Of a DNA stretch of 64,000 nt, positions 22,582 through 36,300 are shown piece by piece. Position 1 is the stretch's first letter. Each line of letters opens with the position of its first letter. The stretch is from Coprinus comatus (lineage: Eukaryota; Basidiomycota; Agaricomycetes; Agaricales; Agaricaceae). The position numbers and the translations under genes were made by a program. The notes beneath the pieces were generated by a model. The model worked only from the letters and a program-made list of their open reading frames with translations, ran no database searches and was not told where the DNA came from. The stretch lies in assembly GCA_034638255.1 (NCBI GenBank), contig JAWPGT010000009.1, positions 434,001 through 498,000 of the forward strand, read 5' to 3'.

Positions 22582-24550
22582 TCAGCGGTTTCCTCCCCAA
22601 CCAGCAGGGGTAGGACTTTCTTCCACTCCAAGATAGGCACCTGTTTCTGTAATATCATCAAGGATAGGATGAGCATGCATCCGCAATGGGTGATCTCCTT
22701 GTCGTTGACCTGGAGGTACACCAAACAATGTTTCTGTATGGCCACCTTGACCAGGTTGATAATCATCGAAAGAATCGGAATCGGAGTCATCATATCCAGT
22801 GTCTTCATTCACAACTGCAAACGGATGTACCGGCGCGGGACCTTCGAGATGAGCTACCTCATCATTCAGAGAATCGCCAGATTGATTTGAAGAGCCAAAT
22901 GAATCATCCTCCGAACCTTGCATTCCTTGTGTTGCCATTAAAAAGGCGGCTGATGGACCAACGGTATTGTCCAGATCGTCCAAAGAATCGTCGTAGTCAA
23001 GATCGTCATAGACGGGAGTATTGGTGTCATCCACAATACCCGCAGGTGTAGAACCAACCGGGACATCGAGTCCAACACGGCGCATCATACTACTGAAGCT
23101 TTGGTCCACCAGACTATCGGTAGTGCTGCTAGTATCAGATGTGGTGCGATAACGGGAAAATGAAGGCGGGGAAGGCATCGAGCTCATGCTAGTACTTGAT
23201 TCTACAGTATTGTTGAGGTTAAAACCGCCAATTTGACGGTCTTTTGCTACACTTCGTAAGATATCTTGTTTGATACGGGCTGATGCATTCTTGGAAGGTG
23301 TAGGTGCAATCCTACTACGATCTGTGATTTTTGGCAGACGAACGGGAGACATCATAACTGGTGGTGACATGCCAGGTGGGAGATCAAAGTCATCAGAATC
23401 AGACGATGATTCTGCTTTGGAGGGTTCTGCAACCTTGCGCATGGAAGAGGTATGTGTGCGATGGGAACGATAGGGTGTTGTCATCGCTGGATCACGCAAA
23501 TCTACTATGCCTGACCACTTCCTGGAATCCGTGCCCTGTGGAACATATGGGTTGATATGCTTTGGATTGGGTGTTTTGGGTTTGGCTCGGGGCTTCAATG
23601 GTGAAAGGTTTTTGGATGCGGCAACAAACGATGTCGTTTCACTGGCCGAGTATAATTGGTGTCGTAATAAATTTTCGCGTAGAGGGGTGTTCTTCCCTTT
23701 ACGCGATGAATTTTGTGCGGCTTTCGGTTTTGTGGCTGGTGTAGGTTCATCGTATGAAGAGGTACCGGTTGCTGACGATATTATCGAATCGTCATCAAGG
23801 GAAAAGTTCTTGACCTCATTACTAAGTCGGACGAAAGGTGATTCGAGTGATGTAGACCAGGATGGTGACTCTTCTTGAATAGTGTTATTCTGAATATATA
23901 CGGAGCGTGCTGGGGTGGATGAGAATGCGTCTTGATTGGGGTGGAAAGACGACTCTGTGCTTGCTACACTGGGTTGATCTATGACGTGATTTACGCTCAT
24001 TTCTTGTTGTCCAAATGTTACGGTATCCATTTGTGTTGTGTCTTGAACTGTGTGTTCTGATGTAGCCTCGGAGTACTCCTGCTCAGTAGATAACTCATTG
24101 ACTGTGGAATGATCATCGGATGTAGGTATGCGGATCTGCGCTGCTTGCTCGTAAAAGGATGTCCAGAACTACAAGCCAGTAACGCATATCAGATAAGTGA
24201 ATAGACGAGTAGACAGGGAGCCAGGTACATACTTTGGCTGCTTCTCTCACTGGTTCCGTTCCGACCGCATAACGCTTAACGGCTGGTAGAAGTTTATTTG
24301 CGAGTACTGAATTTATCCTAGAGAAATTCTCGTCTATGTTCTATATTTTTGTCTTTTATTAAGTGTTTACGCGTTCGCAGTGATAATGAATACTAACTTG
24401 TAATTTAATCGTTATCAATTGTTCGATTTGTTCGATTTGATCATGTATAGGCGCATTAGTATCGAGTCCAGGAACTTGAATTGAAGCTGGATCTTTGCTG
24501 GGCTTCCAACGCGGTGGATTAGGAGCGATAGGTTCCCGATCTTTAGGCAT
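22582..24550 (-). CDS. ASK1: DASH/Dam1 complex subunit Ask1
   Basis: Component of the fungal DASH ring that couples kinetochores to spindle microtubules. Exons in coding order: 24398..24550, 24233..24340, 22582..24168; 615 residues. The conserved Ask1 domain is residues about 30-110: IEQIEQLITIKLQ, then NIDENFSRINSVLANKLLP, then AVKRYAVGTEPVREAAKFW. The remaining 500 residues are acidic and Ser/Pro-rich, with many S-P and T-P sites (for example MSPPVMMSP) as expected for a Cdk/Ipl1-regulated tail. The start chosen is MPKDREP, the codon fitting family N-termini; an in-frame ATG 69 bases upstream exists. The gene is convergent with the DM9/vWA gene, 125 bases apart. Confidence 0.93.
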
Positions 24551-24764
24551 GAGAGCGTTGTTTGTGAGTGTAAGGGTCAGGTAAGGGTCACTAATAATAC
24601 GCGCCTTACGCGAATTCAACGCGAATTGATGATGCAGTGCGCACGTGCCAATACACTTTAGCCTATCCGGCCTGAGTACTGAGTATTAAGCTGGTATTAA
24701 GGGAGTTGATTTGACAGTTGAAAATACATATATTGATTGAATACAATAGATAGAATTTATTTAT

Positions 24765-26092
24765 TTAACATGTAGTCAAGACAGCTTGAACGTATTCGCT
24801 GATGACTTTATGAGTGACAGTAGTAGGGGTACTATAAAGTGTCAATCACTGATGAGATCTTATCAATACATGAGTATATCTAATACTCACCCAGGGAGCC
24901 AATAGAAAGCATGATCAGGGTCTGAACAGCTACCAACGGTGGTTGAAGGGGAAGACAAGCAAGGACTAACACTAGTGTAGCCAAAGGCCGCAGCACCAGA
25001 GGAAGAACCTAAAACACTATTCCAAACTGTAGAAAGGTCGGCAAATGCAATGTTTAATCCAAGGCCGTTACGGAGAGAAGCAATGCCATCATATACTTCC
25101 TTCTTGAATTGAGCACCAGTAGGGGTCTCAGTGCCACGACCATGGTTATCGACGATAAGGAAGTTCTTTCCAAAAGCAGGGGAAGAGTTTAGTCTGAGAA
25201 TGGTGAAGAGAAGGTTTTGAGCAGCATTCGTGAGACTGGCGCCTCCGTTATCTGAAAAGTATCATCATAAGTTTGGGGTGTTGAAAAAATTGACTGATCA
25301 ACATACTCGAAGATTGAACATAGTCCCTTTAGATGCAAAGTCAGCAAATCTGGCCTTGTTACAAAATAGGACTTGAACTCACTCGATACCGAAGAAAAGA
25401 GTATACAGAGTTGTATCTGGGGCGGGACGATTAGGTTGTGAAATAAAGGTATTCGCTGTTGAAAGTATTCCATTTAATATACCAATATATTTCGTGGATG
25501 ATCTTCCAATTACCTTGAGTGAGGAGATCGTTGTTATTAGTAAAACCAGACCATTGGTTAGCATTAACAAAGGCACCACGAGCCTAAGAACGCAGTAAAA
25601 CTGTTTGGACACTATAATTCGATCATAAACTCAACATTGCCACTCACAGCGTAATCTTTCAGGGTAGCACCGGCGGCATTGGCGAGATATTCCACCCATA
25701 CAGGGCCATTGCTCGGACGACCTCCCGCCTCAGGATGAGGCGCGTTAAGGATAGGGGGGTTCAATGGCGATCCATCATATCTTCCACCATCAGTATATGA
25801 GTCCTATATGTAGATCAAAACCAGTGATCAGTACATCATAAAATTCCCCGCAGTGATGTGGTTATGTTTTTTATGGGCCACTTACACCAAATGATACAAT
25901 GGTAGAGAAGGATGACAGAGAAGGCAATCCCGCATTGACGTCCTTTGGCGTGGCGTTGACATCTAAGGGTCCGCAAGAAGGGTTCACGGCCAAATGGACA
26001 TCAGAGGAAGAAGGCGGCTGCGGTGGAGGAACTGATGCTGCGGAGGCGAGAGAAAAGGATACAAGGAGTACTGTGAATACTGTGGGGTACAT
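24765..26092 (-). CDS. Secreted GDSL/SGNH esterase, CE16-like
   Basis: Likely removes acetyl groups from plant-wall oligosaccharides outside the cell (CE16 enzymes are acetylesterases; inferred). Exons in coding order: 25886..26092, 25648..25803, 25514..25583, 25383..25455, 25307..25326, 24891..25251, 24765..24831; 317 residues. The signal peptide MYPTVFTVLLVSFSLASA is clear. SGNH block I is FGDSYTDGG (nucleophile Ser); block V is DPDHAFYWLPGTPTTVTH, giving the catalytic Asp and His. At block III, where the family has G-x-N-D, this gene reads G-I-E-D-Y. The 20-nt exon carrying this codon is fixed by frame, so the Asn of the oxyanion hole appears replaced by Glu. The gene lies 240 bases downstream of the GH51 stop, on the same strand. 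Confidence 0.85.
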
Positions 26093-26331
26093 TGCAAGAA
26101 TGGGTGGTAATCTGGTGCTACTCTCCGAAAACCTTCCAGTATTTAACCTATATTCTTGGCTTTCATGCTCCCCCATCTGTGTTCCTCAAGCTCCCTAAGC
26201 GGTGTTTAGAATTCGAGAAGCAGGTAAGCCGCGCTCAGATGTATTACAGCCCAAGCCCGGTTAATATCCGACATCGGTTATATCAACGTAAAAATTCATT
26301 AGGCAGAAATATGTTTTGTCAGCTACAACGA

Positions 26332-29300
26332 TCAATAGACGAAGTCTCTACCCAGATTACTCAAACCCAAATCGTCAGCTTCGCCAAGGATCTGTAAAGA
26401 AAGTACAGTGAAGCTCATAGCTGGAAACGTGTAATTCAAACGGTCCTGGCGCGGTATCGCAAACGTTGAGCCAACTGGGACAAGAAGTTCTGGATTCTCT
26501 AAAGTGTTGGATGTGTCATATTGTCCGGAAATTGGACTTAGAGGTGGAGTGGAGAGTGTTACTGCTGTGCCAAAACCGATGATCGGGAAGTCCAAGAAGA
26601 TGTTGGCTGTGAGATCACTACTTCCAGTATTCGCCATCTTGAAAATATCCGCGTCAGGCTTTGATTTATTTTTAACACATGGTTCAAAACTCACTTTGAT
26701 AAAAACGAGATTAGTTTCGTTGTGATAGCTAGCCACCCAGTAAAGAGGGTTAAAATCTTGGTTGGATGTTGGATCGGTTCTCAGTATGTGAGTGCCGCGA
26801 TTGACACTAAACATCTGAAGAATCAGAGCATTAGCAAAAAAAACCGAGTATTAGGCGAGGAAAACCTACTTGTTGTACATAATAAGAAGTTGACCTTACC
26901 AGATGACTGGCATCATATGTCACGATATCAGGCGTCCACTGGTAGTTCTTGATATGTTGAAAACTAGGACAAAGCCAAATTCGGCACAATTGTCTCATAC
27001 TCGAGTAATCGGATCAATACTTCTTACCTTGGTGCATCTGGAGCAGGTCAGGGTTGAGAAAATCGGTGAACTTGAATACAACGGCTTACATGCGGTAGCA
27101 AAAACCACGTCAGAATTGCGTTCCATGCCAGTAATGAAAGCCGCTTCAGCAACGGCCCCTCGGAGTGTAGGATATGGCAATCGCCCACTTGGAATATCGC
27201 CAAGAACATTGGTGTCATTTGTTGAAGTCACTTATCATATATTGGAGGTTTGGCAGAAAAAAATATAAGCGGATCCACATACCAGCATACTCGCCTGAAT
27301 GCTGAGTCAGCTTGCCTAAAGGACTAAATATAAATTGTCTTGGGTCTCACCAACAAAGAATTGCGTCCCATTCCTGGGATAGTCATCAAACATGAAGGCA
27401 TTGGTTTTAAACCATGATGGGGAATTGTACATATGAAAGTCAACTAACGCATGAAAAGTTGAACATTTTATGTTTCGATGTGTCGAGCATCAGCTTACTT
27501 TTTTGGTAAGAGGGGTTAAGTGTAGTCGAAGGGTAAGATGTTGCTATAAATTCCATCTGAGGGTACTTCGCGCTTGTAGCCGATACAAACGCTTTCCAGC
27601 GGTAACCAGCATATCTGTACCGGGTCTGTGAGATATGAATGAAGGAGAGTTGTATGTATACATACGATTCAGGTTGAAACTAATGAGTAATCAATCATCA
27701 GCACTGTTTCAAAGAAGCGCATGCAATTACCTGGTCCTCATTGCCGCTAAATTACGTAAAGGTAAGTATGTATCTAATCGACCCCGTCAAGCTCAAATGC
27801 TTCACATTTCAATGTAGTGCAATTTGTAAGGTTCTCTCCTTCCATATTTTTCTCTCAATTGTCCCCATTTTGAGGTCTCTGGGTCGCCGATAATGAATTC
27901 AATCTCATTCAAAGCATCTTCAATATATGGTTGCAATTCATTTTCTGGGACCACAGGCCAGGTTGATAAATCAGAATAATTGGCGATGGAGATCCCATCC
28001 CATATGCCTGATTTCCAAACTGAGAATAATCCTCACACGGAATCTGACACTTGAATTCACCTAGAACTGGTTCCTGTAGTAGACAAGGAAGATGAATATT
28101 AATATTATATTATCACTAATAATAGAAACGCTGTATACGTACTGCACCCAGGTCTTCTGCCCAGTTCAAATATTCCATGAGACCCTTGTGGAGGTTACCA
28201 AGTCATCATCGCGGAGATAACGTGAGATCCACTCACAAGTCCATCGGTATTCGAGTAGCCTACAGCGTAACCGGTGCATGGAATTAAACGCCGTGATTCT
28301 CTGAGGAAAGGAACGTACCCCAATCACCCACACGCCCAGGACGTTGTTCTAGACTATTGAAAAAGTCATAAATGTAGCAATGGTAGAATGAAATTTTATT
28401 ACGAACGGGCCTATCGTCTCATTCCATTTCCAACGACACTGGAAGCTATGTCCCTGGCAATTGGTAAGTGGATAAGAAACTCCAGTTCATGACCTAGACT
28501 CTACCTCGAGATTATTTCCACCAGGAAACCTCCACAATGACGGCTGCGTTCCAGCTAAAGCTTCGGCAAGATCAATTCTCATCCCATTTTCACGACCTCT
28601 GAATGTAGGAGGGAACAATGTAAACATCCCAAAGTAAAGTGTATGACCTGCGGCTGCCTTGCCATCTAACACCACTCTAAAAACGTTATTATCGTCAATA
28701 GCACTCTGGTCAGGCGTGAATGTGAACTTGAATTTTGTCCAATCCTTCGAAACTCCCTTTGTGGTGGAGGAGGCAAATACAGTACCACGAGTCGATTCCA
28801 AGGATACCTCGAGGGTTCCTCGGTATGTGTCCGACTTTGTGTAGAAGGACCCCTTGTATGTCCAACCCTTTTGGACCTTGATACCTGACCATAATATGAC
28901 GTTGAGGTTGCAAATTCTTCACTCAACTAAAAATAATCCACACACCCCAGTAGCCAGTGTTCTCAAACCCAATCGGGCCGGTGACGATATTCGGTATCTT
29001 GACCTGGAGGCTATTTGGCAGTGAATCGGAGACTCCGCTAGTTTTTGTGGTGACGGTCAACCTTGCCCCATTGACGGGTTTCCAGGGTATCAACCTAATA
29101 CCGGAGTAGGGCTCTCATACTCGTTCTGGTAACTTTAATCAGTGAAGTCAGATAACTCACGCCTGCTGTGTCCCAGGCAGTACAGCTTGAAATGCGCGAT
29201 TGCGTAATAATTCACCTTATTGTCAAGGAAGCATTAGTACGATGATGAAAATGATGGCTTTGAGACCGCACCATACAGTCCCCCGTCTCCACTGTTGGGC

Positions 29301-29598
29301 TGGATAAAATGTAAATTATTATGTTATATCTAAAAGATTTACCTTTGGTTGATATCCTGTACAGTGTCCGAGTCAGTGTCATACGAATTATCAGGTCAGA
29401 ATTTTGGGGTGTTAGGCATACCTCCCACATGTAGCCATACAAAGTGCTTGGAATTTCATGGGTAATGTTCGTAGTAATTTTGAGTAGAAGTGAATTTGGG
29501 GAAAGTATCTCTCCTTGAATGGCCAGAAGCAGAGAACCGAAGAACGTTAACAAGGATAGTCTGATTTGAAATACTTTTGCACGGGGTAATTCAGCCAT
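26332..29598 (-). CDS. Alpha-L-arabinofuranosidase, GH51, secreted
   Basis: Releases arabinose side chains from arabinoxylan or arabinan. Twenty-two exons join exactly to 696 residues; coding order: 29422..29598, 29343..29356, 29272..29291, 29161..29215, 28946..29094, 28505..28884, 28407..28453, 28319..28353, 28237..28259, 28143..28184, 28061..28073, 27806..28019, 27731..27746, 27666..27679, 27499..27614, 27351..27443, 27283..27294, 27090..27230, 27028..27037, 26870..26963, 26695..26814, 26332..26637. A hydrophobic signal sequence (LSLLTFFGSLLLAIQG) is followed by PSTLYGYMWE and GDGGLYGELLRNRAFQ, the N-terminal GH51 signature. The acid/base Glu is in YIEIGNEDQ, with the GNEDQ part on a 16-nt exon; the nucleophile Glu is in FFVGEYA, on a 12-nt exon. 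A C-terminal beta domain follows. Exons of 10-16 nt are unusually frequent. It is divergent from the DUF5695-like gene. Confidence 0.93.
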
Positions 29599-30106
29599 GT
29601 TGGAGAGCTGCTTCTTTACGAACATTAGCAGAATCCACGTTTTTCAGACTCTTTAAAGGTTGGCCTTCTGACAGCGGGCCGCCATGTATTATGGTGTTGT
29701 CGACGTCACGGGTACGGGCCGCCATCATGGAAGCAGTAGAAGGTACAACCGGAATGATTCAAGAACATGAATTTCGACGCGGCGTGGTCAAATTTTCAAC
29801 AAATTTTGACAAGAATGCATTTGACTGCGAAAGCTCGAGTAGGTACAGTTTGTTTAAATGAGGAGTTTCAATTTTGATGGATATAGAGGCCGGAGGCCGC
29901 GATGCCGAGAATCAAACATATACTTACTAGCACCTACTTGGTCTCTCATGCACACACAACATCGTCATCCCACTTCTCATGACGCGCACATGCATATCTG
30001 TCATGGGTTCTAGGAGCACGATCACCGGGCTATCTTCTTCTGAATTCTGCGCTTTATAAAACCCAGCCTGATGTAGGGTCATGCTTATTTGCAATTCGCG
30101 GCCACG
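29599..30106. promoter_or_regulatory. Bidirectional promoter of GH51 and DUF5695-like genes
   Basis: About 500 bases between two divergent secreted-enzyme genes, with no coding sequence. Two copies of GGGCCGCCAT (from 29676 and 29716) sit 40 bases apart; the 8-mer GGGCCGCC recurs once upstream of the sugar transporter (37384-37391). A TATAAAA at 30055-30061 serves the rightward gene. A role in shared regulation is inference. Confidence 0.55.
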
Positions 30107-33102
30107 ATGCGCATTCTCAATGCTGTCTACTTGCTCCTCCCGCTGGTTCAAGGTGCCCACGCGCAACTTGGGCTAAGTGGTGGTTTCGTATCATTCACTA
30201 CGCCAACATTTTCTGTCCAACTAGTCAAGAACTCTCAAACCTTGTATTCATTGAAACCTTCTGGCTCAAACTTTGATTTCATTCCTGCAGACAAGATGTC
30301 ATTGCGGGAAGCCAATGGCCGATACCATCTTGGTGATATCACCTTCAGAGCTCGTAGTGTCGGTAGTACTGCATGGGTTACTGGAGATACCTCTACAACG
30401 CGACGGGCTCTAACACCCTTGGCTGTATCTGGCAATACATTAGCAGCTGCAAACCTTGCCCCTACCTTACCATCAAATTCCCTTCTGAACGTAACTCGGC
30501 GTTGGGTGAATAACAATGGACAACTCCAACTTCTTTTCGATGTCACCAACTCGAAGACCAGTGCTGTTGAAATTGGATCTCTTGGCCTTCCTTTGGAATT
30601 TAATAATGTGAGTCGTAGTAGAAGTATGCTTCACCATAATAGCGGGTTAACGGGAAACTACCCAGATCTTCACTGATCGTACAGGTGTTGATACGAACGA
30701 GAAATGCAGCGTTTTTGATCCTTATATTGGACAAGATGCAGGATTCGTTCAGGTTACTCCATTACTAGGGACTTTGCCTCCATTGGTTGTCGTACCTGTC
30801 GGAAGATCTCCCCTTGAAGGATGGAGGTTCCTCTCAGAATCAACATCGGGCTCACCTTTCTACCAATCCCAGACTTTCGAAGGCCTTCACGAATGGCAAT
30901 TCCACACTCTTGCTTGGGCACAAAACGAATGGTCGAGAGTGACTCCTTGGAATGCTCCAACATCCTCTACTCTCCAACCGGGCCAAACTCGTACCTACGG
31001 GATTGAATTTAGGATGGCTTCATCTATCCGCAACATCGAGACTACTCTTCAGAACGCCAATCGTCCTGTAACAGTTGGCTTACCTGGCTATATTCTACCC
31101 ATGGATCAAGTTGGTAAATTATTCCTTCATTATTCGGCGTCCATTCAGTCTTTGAGTGTCACACCCTCTGGTGCACTGACATGGGCCAGCAACAACGATG
31201 CCAAGACGTCGGGCTGGGTTGGATACAACATTACCCCTCGCACATGGGGGCGTGTCCGCTTGACCATCACATATAGCGATGGAACAATCCACACTGTTCA
31301 CTACTATATAACGCATGCTGCGACACAAACAATTGGAGACCTTGGTAATTTCTTGACAACTTCACAGTGGTTCAATGTCGCCTCCGACCCATTCAAACGA
31401 TCTCCATCCGTTATTAGTTACGATCGGGAGGTCAATGCTATAGTGAAGGATGACCCTCGCGCTTGGATTCCGGGATTAAGTGACGAGGCTGGAGCAGGCT
31501 CATGGTTGGCTGCGACGATGAAACAATTTGCACAGCCGAACGCTAATGAAGTGACCAAGCTAGAACAGTTCGTGAGCACTGTTCTTTGGGGATCCATCCA
31601 GAACACAGACGGTCAGTTTACTTAACCTGCATTCACTCTAATTAACCATTTCTGTACCTTTGAACAGGAACGGTTAAGAAAGTGAGTGATAACATTTGAC
31701 TGAATCTATCAAGTACTAATAAGCCGTGTATAGTCTGTTTATTTCTACCAGCCAAGTCTTCTTCCCACTTACGCTTATCCAACCAACATAAATTGGGGTA
31801 ACTGGTGGTCATGGAACCAGGCGGCTTCCTTTGCGGTCGACCGCGGATATGATTACATTCATGTCGCCGCGGCTTACTGGGCTATGTACCGTGTTGCTCG
31901 CAACTATCCATCTCTCGTTCATACGCACGATTGGCAGTGGTACATCAATCAAGCTGCTTTGACAGTCTCAGCTATGATGGGAAGTCGAGTTGGTTTCAAA
32001 AACTTTGGATTGATGGGTGAAACTGTTATTGCTTTCTTGTTGGATGACTTGAAAAGGGAAGGGCTTACCACGAATGCCAATCGCGTAGAAAGTAGTATGA
32101 AAACACGAGCTACGACATGGGCAGGTCAAAAATATCCGTGAGCTGACACAACGTACCGAAGTGTTTGCAAAATTTTCTCATCTATTCTCTTTAGGTACGG
32201 ATCGGAGATGGCCTGGGATTCCACTGGACAAGAAGGGGTATATGCCTGGAGTAAATATTTCAACATCAGCACAACAGCGACGAATGCACTTAACTCCATC
32301 ATCGCGTATCAACCTTTGATTCCTCATTGGGGGTACAACGGAAATGCTAGGCGTTACTGGTCAGTATCACTCCTGTCAACTTCTTTTTTCTCTCTCGTAT
32401 CCTAAATTGATTCCCGGTCACTGTGATAGGGATAATATCTACGGAGGCAAACTCCAGCGTATTGAAAGACAGATTCACCACTATGGTAGTGGTCTCAATG
32501 CTCTACCGCTGATAACCGAATTCCAATCCTCTCCATCGGACATTTTCCTCCTCCGACTCGGTTTTGCCGGACTCAGCGGTCCGCTTTCAAACATCGACCA
32601 ACAAGGATTTGCGTCTGCATCTTTCCACTCCTTCCCCGATACACTCAAGTGGGATGGGTACTCTGGAGATTACGGTCCGAACTTCTCGGGACACACAATG
32701 GGTATGGGAACATTTATTGTCAACCATCCCGATTTTGGATGGCAAGCCTTTGGAGGAAATATTGTATCTACATCTCCGTCAGTTCAGGTTCAAGTCAAGG
32801 ATTCAGTCCGAAGAAGGGTTTACATCGCGCCGCTCGGAACTTTGTTGACGTTGGATGCTGGAGCTTTCTCGGTAGTAACGTTCAACCCAAGTACTCGCCA
32901 AGTTGATGTAACAATCACTGCGGTTCCAGACGGTGTGAGCGGTGCAGCAGCAGCATCTAATGGTCGTCTTGTGATATCTCGCAAGGCAACTATATCTGGG
33001 TTTAACGGACTTAAACCATCAACAACACTCTCCACCGATGCAGGTGCTTTTGTCGTGCCGTTCTCATCTGGTCAAGGCCGTGTTACCCTTGTTCCTTCCT
33101 AG
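30107..33102 (+). CDS. Large secreted DUF5695-like putative carbohydrate-active protein
   Basis: Exons 30107..30607, 30666..31611, 31668..31681, 31734..32137, 32195..32359, 32430..33102; 900 residues. The start chosen gives a classic signal peptide (MRILNAVYLLLPLVQGAHA); an in-frame ATG six codons upstream would bury it. The N-terminal 330 residues look beta-rich (VSFTTPTFSVQLVKNSQTL). The central part is helical with aromatic-rich motifs (WGNWWSWNQAASFAVDRGYD, YIHVAAAYWAMYRVARNYP), like (alpha/alpha)6 glycoside-processing folds. The C-terminal part is beta again (GFNGLKPSTTL). From memory this architecture matches fungal DUF5695 proteins; catalytic residues are not assigned. Position beside GH51, an esterase and a sugar transporter supports a polysaccharide role. 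Confidence 0.75.
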
Positions 33103-33306
33103 GTTTTATTTTTACTTCGTTTAGGTTTTATGAGATTTTAAGATGTATCCGAATCATCAATGTATTCATCAAATGATCGTCGTTTGAATCGTAACAGAAA
33201 TATGTATCAGCAGATTTTGGTATTTACATATTGTAATACCTAAACCTTGTTCGTTAAATCGTTATTTCAAAGAAAAGAATTTATGGTGGAACTGAAGGTA
33301 TCCTTT

Positions 33307-36300
33307 TTACGCCGACTCTGATTTCTCTTCAGCTTCTTCAACATGCCTCTTTCGAAGTTCATCAGTAAGATGGGGTCTCCATCCAGGAGAATTCCAAGGT
33401 TTGACACCAGATCGATACATTTCATCAACCTAAATTCAGATAGATGTGTCGAGTGAGCAATTCATCATTATCACCATCGAGCGAAAAGGAAGCAACGGGA
33501 AAAAAAGAATTTGATAGTTGTAGAAAAAGAAGAGTTGTGATCAATATCAAAAACCAGTGACGTTGCAGAATAAAAAAAGTAAAGATTCAAGAAGAAAAAG
33601 GCAAATACAAAAACGGTTGATCAAGACCAAAGAAGATAACGTACCTCTTCCAAGCTGAGACCTTTTGTCTCAGGCACAAATAGATAGACATAGACGTATC
33701 CGAACAGTAACATGCCAAAGAATACCATCAAGATGAGAGGTCCGATACTGGAAATAAAAGTAACAACGTCAGCCTTCAAAAGTCTTGGGCAAGTACTAAA
33801 TAGTTTAGAATAGCCCAAGAAGAAAAACAACAACGCCACTGCCCAGACCAACTTGTCAAAATGGCCCGCGTGCACAAATGTATATATACCATGTATAAGC
33901 TTCGTACGAAGGTCGGTGTTTTTATCTGGGCATAGGGTAATGGCTTTTTTTGGAATTTAAATACGTACTCTGCGGCAATCCGAGGGGCGAAGAAGGAGAG
34001 TAAGAAATTCCAAAGCCTAGATATAACATTATCAGATAGTTGGAATGTGTACGGTATATTGCATAAGCTCACCAGTTAGTCGCACTACCCAATGCAATAC
34101 TTTTAGGTCGAACACGCAAAGGGAAGGATTCTCCCAAATAAACCCATCTATTCAGTTTTAAGACCATTTGATATAGCCAAAACAACAAAAAATCCAAACA
34201 GAAACTTACGGTGTAGGTCCCCAGAAGATCGCGAAAGAAAAGACATGCAAGACCGCAAATGCAATAAGTGTATCACCTAAAAATCCCAAAAACAACCCAA
34301 AATCGTCAGATTTTTCAGTTTATAACATTCACTACCCGCCCTTCATTCACTTTCCCCCTCATCCAAAAAAAACTAAGAAGAAACTGACCTCCTGATCTAT
34401 TTCTGGGCGTTAATTCACCCCTCGGTGTTCCCGGAGGTGCCAAAGTGAAGTGACCCACGAGACCAGCCTAAGCAACAAATCAGTCAACATATCCAGTTAA
34501 CAATATAAAAGGCAATAAAGGAAGGTATTGGTCTAGGGTTCAAAAGACTTACGATAATAGAACAAGCAGCTTCCAACAGCGCTCCAGTTAACAAGGACTA
34601 TTATAATACATGGCATTAGTCACGTTTTTGTTTAATACTGCGCAAAAAAAAAAGATTGCAATTTTTAAAGTAACTTACTCTTCTACGTCCCCAAGATTCA
34701 ATGAGATACTATATTACCCCCAAGTAAATTGGTTAGTACCGGTCATCGGTGATAGAATTATTAAACTGGCTCACCAATGCTGGAACAGTACCAACTACAG
34801 ATACCGCGCCTAAAATGACTTGAATGACATATGGCGACAGACTTTGGTAATTATGTACACCAAAGAGAAGTGTATTTAAAAATATAAATGATAAATGATA
34901 GTAACAAAGAGACAATAGTCAGCATAAGATCTAAAGAGCAAGAGAAAAGAATACAAGTATAGGAAACATACTTTGTTCCTGCACTCTGGAAGAATGTATC
35001 TCCGTAGTAATCTAAAAACAACGAGATTATCATCAGCCACCATTTCTTCATATCAACTTCAAAAGGTCCAAGCAAAGACCAAGAGACCGTCTGATCATGA
35101 GGTCAAAAGATCGTGGCAACTGAGACGAGGTGGCACCGCAAATTGCAACGCCACGCGGGCAATTCTAAAAGGAAAAAAAAAAGAATGGAACATACAATAG
35201 AAATTCTGTCCATTCAATTGCTGAATAAACTGCAACATCATTCCATTCCCAGTCCTCTTCCACAAATTATTTCTTGTCGAAAAACATTCCAACCAAGTAG
35301 CTTTACCACCTTCATTTTCCGCTCTAATACCAAAATCCAATTCTTCCATTGTTTCTTCAACCAAAGGATCATCAATTGGTACTCCATTTAATGCTGCAAC
35401 TACTGTTCTTGCTTCTTCTCTTCTACCTGTACCGAGTAAATGACGTCTATAATTGATTGTTGACTGATTTTTTGATTTTGTTAATGAATAAAAGGAGACA
35501 TACGGTGATTCCGGTAAGAAAAATATTCCAGATAGCAGAACAACACCCCAAACTAACTGTAAACCAACGGGAATACGCCATGAAGCAGCGCTCCTAAGGT
35601 GATGTGTTGCAAGATCAAACACATAACTCAAAAATAACCTAAAATAAAAATAAATAAAAAAGAAGTTCATGAGCATTTTCAACTATATCATTGTCGTAAC
35701 CGCCGTCATATTGACAGACAAGAGCAGTTGAAGTGCAATAGGCATCTCATTTAACAGGAATATGTCGACTTACCCAACAATAATTTGAAGTTGATATAAA
35801 ACCAAGAGTGTACCTCTTAACGCCTTTGGTGCAGTTTCTCCATTATACAGCCTAAACTTCAATTAAGATTCCCAAGATTCCCAATGAATGGAAATTGTTT
35901 TTTGAACTCACGGGACGATAGCTGTCAAACAAAAACAAAAAAAGCAAATCGTCAGTTTTAAACATAACCATAATCATGATGGCAAAGTATACTACTACCA
36001 ACCTGATAAAGCACCAACACCTAAACCAGCAATAAACCTTCCAATTGTAATTTGTACAATCGAATGAACGGTAGCAGTTTGAACAACCACTCCAATCGTG
36101 AAAATTGCTGTCCAAATCAGAATTGAACCTCTTCGTCCGAATCGATCAGAGGTAAATGCTTGAGCTAATGCACCACTAGAGAAAAACAAAACAAAACAAA
36201 AGAGAGAGAGGGTTGAGCATGAGTATTTTTAGTAATGTGAGATTTTTTGCGTCATGAAGGATATGGATGCATGAATGAATGAGTGAATGGAGGCTGGATG

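Noticed and set aside
26092..26950. Plus-strand open frames opposite the GH51 and esterase genes
   Set aside because: Antisense shadows of confirmed minus-strand exons.
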